Source: Marivivens aquimaris (GTDB taxonomy: Bacteria > Pseudomonadota > Alphaproteobacteria > Rhodobacterales > Rhodobacteraceae). Taken from it: a stretch of DNA of 64,000 nucleotides. Made by a program: the position numbers and the translations under genes. The notes under the pieces were generated by a model that was given only the letters and a program-made list of their open reading frames with translations, had not been told where the DNA came from and made no database searches. Positions 48,955 through 57,847 of this stretch are shown piece after piece (the stretch's first letter is position 1; every line of letters starts with the position of its first letter). Location of the stretch: assembly GCF_015220045.1 (NCBI RefSeq), contig NZ_JADBGB010000003.1, positions 109,393 to 173,392 on the forward strand. The letters run 5' to 3'.

Positions 48955-48983
48955 TTGATACCCCGAAGCCGAATCGTTTTCAA
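48955..48983 (-). promoter_or_regulatory. Promoter of the counter-transcribed RNA
   Basis: On the minus strand TTGAAA (complement of 48978-48983) and TATCAA (complement of 48955-48960) are spaced by exactly 17 bp, close to the sigma-70 consensus. Confidence 0.7.
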
Positions 48984-49027
48984 CACCGTTCGCGGTGAAC
49001 GGGGAAGCTTTTTCAGCCGAAATCATC

Positions 49028-50077
49028 ATGAGACAGGTATTTTCTCACACACCCGCCTTGGCGGAACGATCGTCTGTACCCGGTACGAACCCGTACAGGG
49101 TAATCGAGCCGATCCGAGCGCTTCGCAAAGAACTCGGTCTGACACCAAATGACCTGGTAACACTGCAGGCCTTGATCAGCTTCATGCCGAAGAAGGCCGG
49201 ACAAACAGCTCCAATGACTATCGTCTTTCCCTCAAACGCATCATTGTCTGAGAGAACGAACGGCCTGAACGAGAGAACGATTCGACGGTGTATCGGACAC
49301 CTCGTGGATGCCGGGCTGATCCAGCGCAGGGATAGCGCAACCCGCAAACGGTTCCCTCTTCGCTACGGTGGATTGATCAGAGATGCCTTTGGCTTCGATC
49401 TGCAGCCAATGTATAATCGGGAAAGAGAGCTCACCGAACACGCAGAACAGCTTGTGGGCGATCAGGAAAAGCTACGGTCACTCAAGGCGGAGGCACTGGC
49501 TCTTCGTGTCGAGGCTTTGCGCCAAGCAAAGGATGTTGAGACTGTCTCATTTCTCCAGAACGTACGAAACATCCTACGCCGTGCAACTCTCAAAGCCGAC
49601 GAAATCATAGAGCTTATCAAGAGGCTGGCAGAGTTGGTCGGAGCGACCATCAGAGAGTTTCCGGCCGGAAACCATGACGCTCAGGAAACAATGCCCGACC
49701 AAATGTCCGGCGACGACGGACAAAATGTCCGGCACGTAGAACCCACAAGATTGAATATAAAAAAAGATAGAGCAGATGCACACTGCACATCTGGTTTTCA
49801 GGAACGCCGAGATCCAACAATTATGGCATGGACGGACCTGAAAAACGTATCGGACTTCTTCCCGCATGAACCAAGAGATCATCAATCAGTTCTCGAAATA
49901 TTGGCCGATGTCGGAAGATTGCTAAGAATAGAACAGGGCAGGATCATGAAACACCTTAGAGAACGAGGTCCAGGGCAGCTCCTTATTGCACTCGACGAAT
50001 TAATTTTGAGAGCCAGCACAGGACAGGTGAAAAACAACAACGCCTACCTCGACGCTATGATGAGGCAAGGGACGTGA
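49028..50077 (+). CDS. repC: RepC, replication initiator of a repABC replicon
   Basis: Initiator protein that binds the origin, usually within its own gene. From the ATG at 49028 it has 349 residues, somewhat shorter than the roughly 400 usual for RepC. A GTG at 48995 would add 11. The N-terminal winged-helix domain is clear (RALRKELGLTPNDLVTLQAL, then LSERTNGLNERTIRRCIGHL). A C-terminal domain at about 260-345 ends TGQVKNNNAYLDAMMRQGT. An AT-rich stretch at about 49740-49790 between the two domains is the likely origin. It carries the third copy of the rep palindrome. Confidence 0.95.
   Translation: MRQVFSHTPALAERSSVPGTNPYRVIEPIRALRKELGLTPNDLVTLQALISFMPKKAGQTAPMTIVFPSNASLSERTNGLNERTIRRCIGHLVDAGLIQRRDSATRKRFPLRYGGLIRDAFGFDLQPMYNRERELTEHAEQLVGDQEKLRSLKAEALALRVEALRQAKDVETVSFLQNVRNILRRATLKADEIIELIKRLAELVGATIREFPAGNHDAQETMPDQMSGDDGQNVRHVEPTRLNIKKDRADAHCTSGFQERRDPTIMAWTDLKNVSDFFPHEPRDHQSVLEILADVGRLLRIEQGRIMKHLRERGPGQLLIALDELILRASTGQVKNNNAYLDAMMRQGT
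49657..49672. repeat. Candidate parS palindrome, copy 3 (inside repC)
   Basis: GTTTCCGGCCGGAAAC, a 16-bp perfect palindrome with the same 14-bp core as the repA and repB copies, lying about 90 bp upstream of the AT-rich candidate origin. Confidence 0.6.
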
Positions 50078-50216
50078 TGGTCTTATCACGCTCACTCAAC
50101 CAGTTTGTAATTGAGCGTAGTCTTCGATCCTCCGGCAAATTTTCCCGGATAGTTCCAACCATAAGGTCATCGAGAGGGAAAGGAGTGTTGGTTTGAGGGT
50201 GACGGGAAGTGAGATC

Positions 50217-50237
50217 GGGAGAGTGGCTTCCGGCGCC
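50217..50237 (+). promoter_or_regulatory. Conserved leader motif, copy 1 (before the ParB-like gene)
   Basis: GAGAGTGGCTTCCGGCGCC (within 50217-50237) ends 18 bases before the ATG at 50256. The same motif lies 18 bases before the DUF932 gene and, with one change, 15 bases before the gene at 62873. It lies in the 5' leader next to the ribosome-binding site, so it may act on the mRNA. Confidence 0.6.
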
Positions 50238-50255
50238 CGTCGTGGAGAAGATCTG

Positions 50256-52439
50256 ATGACCAAAGCTGTCCAGGAAATCACCCTGTCCCCTTCACGGGAT
50301 ATCCCTTTCGACAAGCTGGTGCTGAGCTAGTCCAATGTGCGGCGCATCAAGGCTGGCGTGTCCGTCGAGGAACTGGCCGAGGACATCGCCCGCCGCGGTC
50401 TCTTGCAAAGCCTGAGCGTGCGGCCCGTGTTGGCTGACGATGGGACCGAGACCGGCAACTTCGAGATCCCGGCCGGGGGTCGTCGCTTCCAAGCCTTGTC
50501 CCTGCTGGTGAAGCAGAAGCGTTTGGCAAAGACCACGCCCATTCCCTGCATCGTGCGGGATGCTGCGTCCGACATCCTGGCCGAGGACGATTCCTTGGCC
50601 GAGAACATGCAGCGCGTCGCCCTGCACCCGCTCGACCAGTTCCGCACATTTGTGGCGCTGCGCGACAAGGGGCAGAGCGATGCAGAGATTGCTGCAGCCT
50701 TCTTCGTGACGCCGCAGATCGTGAAGCAGCGCCTCAAACTCGCTTCCGTCGCCCCTGCCCTGCTTGAGATCTATGCCGAGGATGGCATGACGCTGGAGCA
50801 GCTCATGGCCTTCACCGTGAACCCTGATCACGCGCGTCAGGTTCAGGTCTGGGATGTGATCCATTCATCCTGGAACAAGGAGCCATTCCAGATCCGACGC
50901 ATGCTGACCGAGACCTCGGTCCGGGCGTCAGACCGGCGTGCGGTCTTCGTGGGTGTTGATGCCTATGAAGCGGCGGGCGGCACGATGCTGCATGATCTCT
51001 TCCAGGGCGATGACGGTGGGTGGCTCGAGGACCCAGCCCTGCTCGATCGGCTGGTGACGGAAAAACTCCAGGCCGAGGCTGAGACAGTTGCGGTTGAGGG
51101 CTGGAAGTGGATCGAGGTTGCACTCGACCTGCCCTACGGCTACAGCCATGGCCTGCGATCCCTGTCCGGCGATCCGGCACCTATGACGGATGACGAAGGT
51201 GCGGCCCATGCCAAGCTGCTCGCCGAGTACCGGGCGCTCGAGGAGGAATACGCGGGTCAGGATGAAATCCCCGACGAGGTCGACACGCGACTTGGCGTGT
51301 TGGAAACGGAGATGGAAAAGATCGAGACCCGGCCGTTGATCTTCCATGCGGAGGAGATCGGGCGAGCCGGGGCGTTCGTCACGCTCGACCGTTACGGCGC
51401 TCTGGCAGTCTATCGCGGGTATGTGCGTCCAGAGGATGAGCCCGTTGACGAGACCGCGGTCCAGGACGGTACTGATCCTGCGGTGGCGGGGCAGGGGGAT
51501 GATCGTGATCCCATCGATAGCTATGACAGTGCCGCTCATGTCGGAACCATCATCATGTCGGGTGGTCAGCCAATTGGTGGCGACCTGCCAGAGGATGAGG
51601 ATGACGGGGCGTTGAAGCCACTGCCCGAGCGGTTGGTCATTGAGTTGACGGCCCACCGGACGCTGGCGCTGCGTGAAGCGATCGGGCGCTCTCCCGACGT
51701 GGCATTGACGCTGCTGCTGCTGAAGCTGGTGACGGACACCTTCCGCACCTCCTCTGCTTCGGGCAGCTGTCTCGAAGCCTCAGTGCGTCACGTCTACATG
51801 TCGGCGCAGGCGCCCGATCTCAAGGACAGCGTGGTGGCCAAGCTGGTCGACGAGCGTCACGCGGAATGGGAAGCCGATCTGCCGCTTGGCGATGATGCAG
51901 CACTCTGGGACTATCTGACGGTCCTCGACCAGGGCAGTCGGCTGGCCTTGCTGGCGCATTGCCTCAGCTTCGGCGTCAATGCGCTGCATGAGAAGGTGAA
52001 CCCATACGGGGCAGGCATCTCCGCAGGCGGACTGACCCGTCGTATGGCGCATGCCGATCTCGTGGCGCGCGCGACAGGTCTCGATATGGTGGAGGCGGGA
52101 TGGGAGCCGACGGTGGACACCTATCTCAACCGCGTGCCCAAGGCCCGCATCCTCGAGGCCGTGCGCGAGGCGAAAGGGGAGGGGACTGCCCAACTCCTCG
52201 ATCACCTGAAGAAAGGCGAGATGGCCAGTGAGGCCGAGCGCTTGCTGAAGGGCAGCGGCTGGTTGCCCGAGGTCCTGCGCCGGAACGATCTCGTGGCGCT
52301 GGACGGTGAGGGCCATGCCGAAGGGCAGGGGGCGGATGTCGATGCCGAAGTGGCCGACAGCGTCAGTGAGGCTGACCTTCCTGCATTCCTGACGGATGAC
52401 CTGCCTGCTGAAGGCGCGTCGATGCTGGCCGCAGAGTAA
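50256..52439 (+). pseudogene. Large ParB/RepB-nuclease-domain plasmid protein with an early amber codon
   Basis: The coding frame starts at ATG 50256 (MTKAVQEITLSPSRDIPFDK) but meets TAG at 50328-50330, where related genes would have a Gln codon in KLVLSQSNVRRI-type sequence. It then continues open to 52439. A restart at GTG 50337 would give 700 residues. The N-terminal ParB-like domain (VEELAEDIARRGLLQSLSV, GNFEIPAGGRRFQAL, ENMQRVALHPLDQF) is followed by a helix-turn-helix and a long acidic C-terminal region. Such about 700-residue ParB-like proteins are common on alphaproteobacterial plasmids and are distinct from RepB. Their job is not established. It may be inactivated, or rescued by suppression or restart. 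Confidence 0.75.
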
Positions 52440-52452
52440 CGTGTTCCAGCAG

Positions 52453-52473
52453 GGGGGCGGGCATTCCGCCCCC
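52453..52473 (+). terminator. Hairpin after the ParB-like gene
   Basis: GGGGGCGG (52453-52460) and CCGCCCCC (52466-52473) with the loop GCATT, 14 bp after the stop codon. No T-run follows, so it is a terminator-like or RNA-stability hairpin. Confidence 0.55.
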
Positions 52474-52539
52474 AATCACCCTATAACATAACAATATCAA
52501 TAAGATGAGTGCGATTACTCGCATTCGGAATGAGGAATC

Positions 52540-53013
52540 ATGTCTGCAACAACCATCATCGACACCGCGCCCCTTGGGGCGCTCATTCGCTACACCGACG
52601 GCAGCCCCAAGCCTCCTGCACGCTTCACCAAGAAGCTCGCGGCTTGGGAGCGCTCGAACGGCGTTGGCCGTCTTGTGAAAAAGGAGCCACCCCGACCTTA
52701 CCCGACATGGACGGCACCCGCGTCGTTCACGCTGCATGAGGGCAATTTCTCCTCGGACGGGGTGATCCTCGTCACCATCATGCGCAGCCATTCCGCTGAC
52801 AGCGCCCTCGTCTTCGAGGTGGCCGAGGATCCGAAGCCCGGGCAGGTGCGCGTGCTTCTCGATTTCGCCGGCAACACTGAGCTGCTGTATCTGGCGGAGT
52901 CCGTCACTGCGGCCGAGCTTTGGATCGCCAAGGAAGGATACCGCAATGCGCGGCTCGAGATCGTCGGCACTGAGGACGGTGATAGGGCAGGGTGCGCGGA
53001 CCTGGCCGCCTGA
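52540..53013 (+). CDS. Conserved plasmid protein of unknown function (157 aa)
   Basis: A 157-residue protein starting MSATTIIDTAPLGALIRYTD with GAGGAAT before the ATG. It contains a compact beta-rich domain in the middle (SFTLHEGNFSSDGVILVTIM, then RVLLDFAGNTELLYLAE). I do not recognise a domain. Codon use is typical of this plasmid, and a terminator-like hairpin follows, so it is a real gene. It lies between the ParB-like gene and a small ORF in the accessory backbone. Confidence 0.7.
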   Translation: MSATTIIDTAPLGALIRYTDGSPKPPARFTKKLAAWERSNGVGRLVKKEPPRPYPTWTAPASFTLHEGNFSSDGVILVTIMRSHSADSALVFEVAEDPKPGQVRVLLDFAGNTELLYLAESVTAAELWIAKEGYRNARLEIVGTEDGDRAGCADLAA

Positions 53014-53027
53014 GCCCAACTGAAATC

Positions 53028-53055
53028 GAGGGGCCCGCCCAAGCGTGGGCCTCTC
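53028..53055 (+). terminator. Hairpin after the 157-aa gene
   Basis: GAGGGGCCC (53028-53036) pairs with GGGCCTCTC (53047-53055), one G-T pair, 14 bp after the stop. The tail ATCCATCAC lacks a clear T-run. Confidence 0.5.
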
Positions 53056-53399
53056 ATCCATCACAACCTTGTCCTTTGAGTTCGCGGGGCACCAAAGGAT
53101 CCATCCCCAAAGAAGGAGTCTTCAACCAAGAGCGTGGCCGGGAGGCTGGCGGCGTTAGAAGCATCAGCGGGACAATCCGCTCCTGACGTTGGGGGACCAT
53201 CCCCCGCTCGCCATTCCCTTCCTTGCCCCGAATTCTGTCTTCGAGATCAACCCGCGAGGGGTCGGACTACGGGCAAGCCCGTGCCGCCGGGTGGATTCGG
53301 ACGAGCCGAACGCACCCGGTGATGTCAGCCAGTATTCGGGCCTTCGAGGTCCTGTCGCGCGGGGGATGGTCCCCCGCCTCCAAGACAGGAGCCAAACAG
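53056..53399 (+). promoter_or_regulatory. Long leader of the 54-aa gene with alternative hairpins
   Basis: About 340 bp without a supported gene. GGGGGACCATCCCCCG at 53191-53206 is the exact reverse complement of CGGGGGATGGTCCCCC at 53360-53375. The second copy also forms the core of a local hairpin, TCCTGTC (53350-53356) with GACAGGA (53384-53390), which would hide the AGGAG ribosome-binding site at 53388-53392. The two foldings exclude each other, so the leader could switch translation of the 54-aa gene. The hairpin also resembles the ssb leader. Confidence 0.5.
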
Positions 53400-53564
53400 A
53401 TGTCCCGCAAAGATGCACACGCCTTCGCAGCCTCCCTCGCCGCCACGCTCATGGTCTCGATCGTCGTCTTCCAGGCAGGGGATGGATCCTTCGGCGCCGT
53501 CCCCGCCGATGAAATCGACGGCGACGAGGTTCAGGTGCTGGTTGAGATTGACCCGTGGGCTTAG
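53400..53564 (+). CDS. Small hypothetical membrane protein (54 aa)
   Basis: A 54-residue frame from ATG 53400 (MSRKDAHAFAASLAATLMVS), preceded by AGGAG. It has one hydrophobic segment at about 9-24 and an acidic C-terminus (EIDGDEVQVLVEIDPWA). It could be a small inner-membrane protein. An in-frame ATG at 53223 would extend it but overlaps the structured leader. The structured leader supports a real, regulated gene. No function is known. Confidence 0.55.
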   Translation: MSRKDAHAFAASLAATLMVSIVVFQAGDGSFGAVPADEIDGDEVQVLVEIDPWA

Positions 53565-53960
53565 GCCCACGGTTACCCCGGCAGGCTCACGCGGAGGCGC
53601 AGAAGCGTCTTCTGCTGCGTCGTTGCGCTCTCGCACGGTGCCGGTGAAATATTCGGAACAGTGGACCGCCGATGGCGCAGCGCCAGATGGCCTGAAGCTG
53701 TAGAGGTGCCAGTTGCAACGCGACTGCCACAACGCCAAGAATATCGACATGTCCGGGCCGGACCGAACATTAATTCTATCTTTCGGTGCTGCATGCAGCG
53801 TTCGAAGCGGCCTTTGCAATGTCATATGCTTTGATAGTTGAATGACTTAGAATATTCGTAAGAGCTCTTTCCGCCAAAAAAATAAGTGGTTACGCTTCAA
53901 CTATAAGGCGAAGTATGCAAGCCGATCGACGTACTGCCATCCGGCCAAGGAAAACAAAAA
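53565..53960. promoter_or_regulatory. 396-bp gap upstream of the helicase gene
   Basis: No supported gene. The first 140 bp continue high-GC plasmid sequence. After about 53820 the composition becomes AT-rich (GATAGTTGAATGACTTAG and TTCAACTATAAGGCG regions), which should contain the helicase promoter. The change in composition marks the border of an inserted gene. Confidence 0.45.
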
Positions 53961-56900
53961 GTGAATCTAAAAGAACTAATTTCGGATGAGCGGACGTCGA
54001 TTACGGGACAGGGAATCGATAACAGAGCCTATTCGCGGACCCTCCGGCACCTTCGAAGCTACAACTTCTGGGAGGGTGTCGACGATGCGCCACACCTCTG
54101 GGGGCACCAGCAAGCAGCTATCGCCACGGTCGTTGCCTATCTGCACGGGGACAAGCAGATACCGGAGCGGCCCGAGCACACAGAAGCTGCGCTCCTAAAG
54201 CTACCCACCGGCACAGGCAAGTCTGGCATCATTGCGATCCTTGCGCGGTGTCTGCCGGAGGTCCGCCGTGTTCTCGTATTGACGCCACGCACTGCGCTGA
54301 CTGAGCAACTCCTGGCGGACATCCGTTACCGTTTCTGGTCTCACCTTGGGTATGAGGCAAACGGCTCGGCGCTCTTCACCGCGGAGGCCGACGTGTTCGG
54401 CACCACGCTTGACAACGTGTATGTCGAACAATTCTTGCCCAAGAATGTCGGCATGGTGGTGCAGCATCTGGGCGATCAGGCCACTGATCGCGCCATTCTG
54501 GTCGGCACGCATCAGGCGCTCGGCGACATCCGCAAGACGGCACAAGATCCTGATGATGGCGGTTCGGCAGTTGCAGCAGCTATTTTAGCGCATATCCGGG
54601 ACGAGTTTGATCTCGTGATCGTCGATGAAGGTCATTACGAGCCTGCTATCTCGTGGTCACGCGGCGTTCGAGAATTCAATCTGCCGACTCTTCTATTGAG
54701 CGCAACGCCTTACAGGAACGACTACAAGTCGTTTCGTGTGCGCGGACGTTATCTCTTCAACTTCCCTTACAGGCAGGCAGTTGACGGGCGTATTATCCGT
54801 CCCGCCGATATCATCGTGCCAGAAGGCGACGTCGGACCAGTTGTGCGGGAAGCTGCAATCCCACAGTTTGTCGGCATTCTGCACAAGGAATTGCTCGAGC
54901 GCCTGCGGGAGGCCGAACGCTGGTTTTTGAACGGCGTAACGCCAAAAGTCATGGTGCGCGGTGATGACCTTGAGACCCTCACGCTCTTACAGACCGAGAT
55001 TAACCGCGTCTTCGAAACGCAAGCTGTCGTGATCCATGACCGCGCGAAGAAGACGCAGCAGAACCGGGACATGTTCACCAGCGTCGCGTCCGCTCTTCGG
55101 TCCCGCCCTGACGCGAAGTTCTGGATTCACCAGAACAAGCTCATGGAGGGGATTGACGATCCGTCATTCGTTGCCGTCGCCATCTTCGATCTCATGGGCA
55201 ATGCACGACAACTCGTGCAGCAGATTGGACGTGCGACCAGATATTCGCGGGGTGAGGATGGTATACCCCAGGCAGGTTGGATTCTTTCCACTCCTGCCAA
55301 TGCCGAGCGTATTCGGACTACTTGGGAGAGATACCAAGGCTACGAGGATTATGCGGCGCGGAACACCGCGCATATCGTCACGAACGAGGTTACGCTTCCG
55401 GACCGCCTGCTCGAATACATGGCCGAGTATCAATATATTGGCGGTGAATTTCGGGGGCGCTTCGAGTTCGAACAGCCACTCGCCGCAGGCGACATCCAGC
55501 TTCCCCGAACCGCCGCTGTTCTGAGAACTGCCGCACCGCTTCCCGACATCCGTGTGTTCGCCACGGTGATCGAAGAAGCAATCATGGACAAGGACCGGTT
55601 TAAGATCACGCCGATTGAAGGCATGCCGGATGGTTCGATCGGTTTTTCCTACTATGCGTGGCGAAACTCGCCGTACCTGATCGACCGGTTCTTTTCTGAA
55701 TGGAAGCTTGGGGTTTTCCTTGCTGTCCAACAGGGTGAACTCGTTTTCATGCACGATACAGAAGGCCTTGTGGTGGATATGGACGGCCTAAGCCTCAAAC
55801 GAGCGGGCAGGTCGGTCATGGAAAAGGCCTTCCCCGAGAGTGACGACAATCCGTCCCGACTTTCCCGCATGTCCTTCTCCTCTCTCGACATGTCCCAACA
55901 TGCGATCCGGGCAATGGCTCTGCGGACTCGTTCTTTTGCAGATGCTTTTACCGATTTGCTTGATCCTTCGCTCGTTCCTGCAACTGCCGCCGGTTTTGTA
56001 AACGGGACCGCCCGGTATGTTGGCTTTAATCGCTCGCGCCTGCGCGATGCTTCGGAGCGCCATGTTTCGGTTGCAGACTATGTTACATGGACCACAGAAA
56101 TCGCCGCCGAGCTGGCGGATGCCGATCGGGAACGAAGCCATGTCTTTAATCGATATGCTGCCTTGGTCGAAGATATCGATGACCAAGAAGCCCAGCCGGT
56201 TTCGATCCTGCTTGACCCATCGCTTGACGACATGCGCGACGACGAGGCCGGTGGTGCGGCCTGGGTTCTCCTTGAGGACATCGATTACTTTGATCTATGT
56301 GCCGAGGTGGATGGCGCAACAGGCGGATTCACGATCCAGATCGGCGACGAGGATGTGCCGTGTAGCGTCGAGTTCGTTTCGGAAACCCGCAAATACAGGG
56401 TTACCAGCCCAAGGCTGGATGAGCTTGCTCCCGCGCAGGCAGGAGAGGATAGGCGTCAGGCCTTGACGCTCGTACAGCGGCTTAACAAAGGGCAGGCCTT
56501 CCGAATTCTCACACAGCGTGACAGCGTCGTGTATTCGGAGGGCAATTTCTACGAACCGAAGATGCAGTGGGTTCAGGACGGTGGCGTCAAACCGGTTCTC
56601 GAATATATCCACGCATCGCCCACGCTCGATGATGTCCTGACCGAGAAGGGCGACGATCAATACGCCGCAAATCGTGCACATTGGTACAGGCAATCCATTT
56701 TCGGGCTTTTTTCGGTAACATGCGAAGGCCAGCGCGCTGCCAACGGGATCGCGGATGACAAACTTACCGCCGAAATTGAAGCCATACCGGTCTGGTTGTG
56801 TGATGACGATAGCCGTGAAGCCGCGGACTTCATAGGTTTTGATCCTGATAACAGGAAGATCGTGTTTGTTCACGCAAAGGTCGGCGATGTGGGGCGGGGC

Positions 56901-57311
56901 GGCACCGGATATCATGTCGGCGGACTACAGGATGTCGGTCGGCAAGCACTCGCAAGCCTCGGGTTTATCTCGCGCGGACAGCCATCCACGGTCTGGACGC
57001 CCGATCGATGGGAAACCGACGTACAGGCTAATCAAGTCAGGCTACATGGTCGTAGCCGCATCTTTCGGAATCCTAACGGTCTCACATCTGCTCAACTCAA
57101 CGATCTGCTCCACGCGTCGTGTCGAAATCCGTCCTTTGATCGTGAAATCTGGATTGTCGGAGCGAAGATGGCGCGCAGGCAAGCGCTTGTGGAGGGCCTG
57201 AACCAAGAGCGTTGGCCGAACCGCCTGCGGCAGTTCCTGATGCATTGGGATGCCATGCAGACGGCCTGTGCCAGAGCAAGCACGCGGCTGAAGTTCTATT
57301 GTTCCAATTAG
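53961..57311 (+). CDS. SF2 DEAD/DEAH helicase with possible C-terminal nuclease, candidate defence protein
   Basis: A 1116-residue protein. The N-terminal half is a superfamily 2 helicase: Walker A LPTGTGKSGI at about 89, VLTPRTALTEQLL, Walker B VIVDEGHYEP at about 222, LLLSATPYRND and motif VI QLVQQIGRATRYSR at about 410-423. A long middle region has no family I know. Near the C-terminus CDDDSREAADFIGFD followed by IVFVHAKVG (about 955-980) resembles the D...(E/Q)xK core of PD-(D/E)xK nucleases, with His in the third position. Codon use and the AT-rich upstream gap suggest recent acquisition. Large single-gene helicase-nucleases of this kind are typical of anti-phage systems, which is inference here. 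The GTG start has AAGGA 9 bases upstream. Confidence 0.8.
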   Translation: MNLKELISDERTSITGQGIDNRAYSRTLRHLRSYNFWEGVDDAPHLWGHQQAAIATVVAYLHGDKQIPERPEHTEAALLKLPTGTGKSGIIAILARCLPEVRRVLVLTPRTALTEQLLADIRYRFWSHLGYEANGSALFTAEADVFGTTLDNVYVEQFLPKNVGMVVQHLGDQATDRAILVGTHQALGDIRKTAQDPDDGGSAVAAAILAHIRDEFDLVIVDEGHYEPAISWSRGVREFNLPTLLLSATPYRNDYKSFRVRGRYLFNFPYRQAVDGRIIRPADIIVPEGDVGPVVREAAIPQFVGILHKELLERLREAERWFLNGVTPKVMVRGDDLETLTLLQTEINRVFETQAVVIHDRAKKTQQNRDMFTSVASALRSRPDAKFWIHQNKLMEGIDDPSFVAVAIFDLMGNARQLVQQIGRATRYSRGEDGIPQAGWILSTPANAERIRTTWERYQGYEDYAARNTAHIVTNEVTLPDRLLEYMAEYQYIGGEFRGRFEFEQPLAAGDIQLPRTAAVLRTAAPLPDIRVFATVIEEAIMDKDRFKITPIEGMPDGSIGFSYYAWRNSPYLIDRFFSEWKLGVFLAVQQGELVFMHDTEGLVVDMDGLSLKRAGRSVMEKAFPESDDNPSRLSRMSFSSLDMSQHAIRAMALRTRSFADAFTDLLDPSLVPATAAGFVNGTARYVGFNRSRLRDASERHVSVADYVTWTTEIAAELADADRERSHVFNRYAALVEDIDDQEAQPVSILLDPSLDDMRDDEAGGAAWVLLEDIDYFDLCAEVDGATGGFTIQIGDEDVPCSVEFVSETRKYRVTSPRLDELAPAQAGEDRRQALTLVQRLNKGQAFRILTQRDSVVYSEGNFYEPKMQWVQDGGVKPVLEYIHASPTLDDVLTEKGDDQYAANRAHWYRQSIFGLFSVTCEGQRAANGIADDKLTAEIEAIPVWLCDDDSREAADFIGFDPDNRKIVFVHAKVGDVGRGGTGYHVGGLQDVGRQALASLGFISRGQPSTVWTPDRWETDVQANQVRLHGRSRIFRNPNGLTSAQLNDLLHASCRNPSFDREIWIVGAKMARRQALVEGLNQERWPNRLRQFLMHWDAMQTACARASTRLKFYCSN

Positions 57312-57526
57312 GTGACTCAGCGAAGCAAGTGTTGGATATTTTTATGAGCCGGCATTGAGACGGTTTGCAGCAAATATCGGCAACTCTGAAAGTTTTTCGA
57401 TGTGGGCCGCGGCACGACATTGGCGGCCAAAGTGAAGCCGCACCGATCATACGCGGCGCCAGGCCCGAATGACTGGGTCGGGCACCGATCCGCCTCGGAC
57501 TCTTTAGCCACAGGGTTGGTAATCTT
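57312..57526. other. Gap between the helicase and H-NS-like genes
   Basis: 215 bp between convergent genes with no recognised feature. It presumably holds the terminators of both, but I see no strong hairpin with a T-run. Confidence 0.4.
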
Positions 57527-57847
57527 TCAGCGAATTTCCAGATCACCAGCCGTTGTGCCAGCAGCCAGCGCGTCTACGAACCACTGCGGTTTCCGCCCGC
57601 GACCAGACCAGGTGACGGCCGGGTTCTCAGGGTGCTGGTATTTTGGTGCGACTGGAGCGCGCTTGGTCTTGCTATCTGTCCCGACGAGTTCGGCCAGTGA
57701 ATAGCCCAGATCCCGGGCGACAGGTTCTACCTTGGCGCGGGCTTCCGCCTTCTGCCGATCCTCGAATGTGGCAATCGCCTTGGCGACGTCCTTCTGCATT
57801 TTCTTCAGCTCGCCGAGCGACAGTGGCTCGAGATCGCAATCAGCCAT
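57527..57847 (-). CDS. H-NS-family nucleoid protein
   Basis: A 106-residue H-NS histone-family protein. The N-terminal half is a coiled-coil oligomerisation domain (LSLGELKKMQKDVAKAIATF). The C-terminal half carries the DNA-binding motif AVTWSGRGRKPQWFVDAL, the alphaproteobacterial form of the H-NS hook. Such plasmid-borne H-NS proteins silence AT-rich foreign genes such as the neighbouring helicase and reduce the cost of carriage. The ATG at 57845-57847 is chosen over an upstream in-frame start because it gives the family N-terminus. Confidence 0.9.
   Translation of the reverse strand: MADCDLEPLSLGELKKMQKDVAKAIATFEDRQKAEARAKVEPVARDLGYSLAELVGTDSKTKRAPVAPKYQHPENPAVTWSGRGRKPQWFVDALAAGTTAGDLEIR

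Noticed and set aside
50292..50864. Minus-strand frames across the ParB-like gene
   Set aside because: Composition typical of antisense frames in high-GC DNA; the plus strand has ParB-domain motifs.
53961..57311. Helicase as a Type I or III restriction subunit
   Set aside because: No methyltransferase or specificity subunit is adjacent, and the motif spacing after the helicase core does not look like HsdR or Res.
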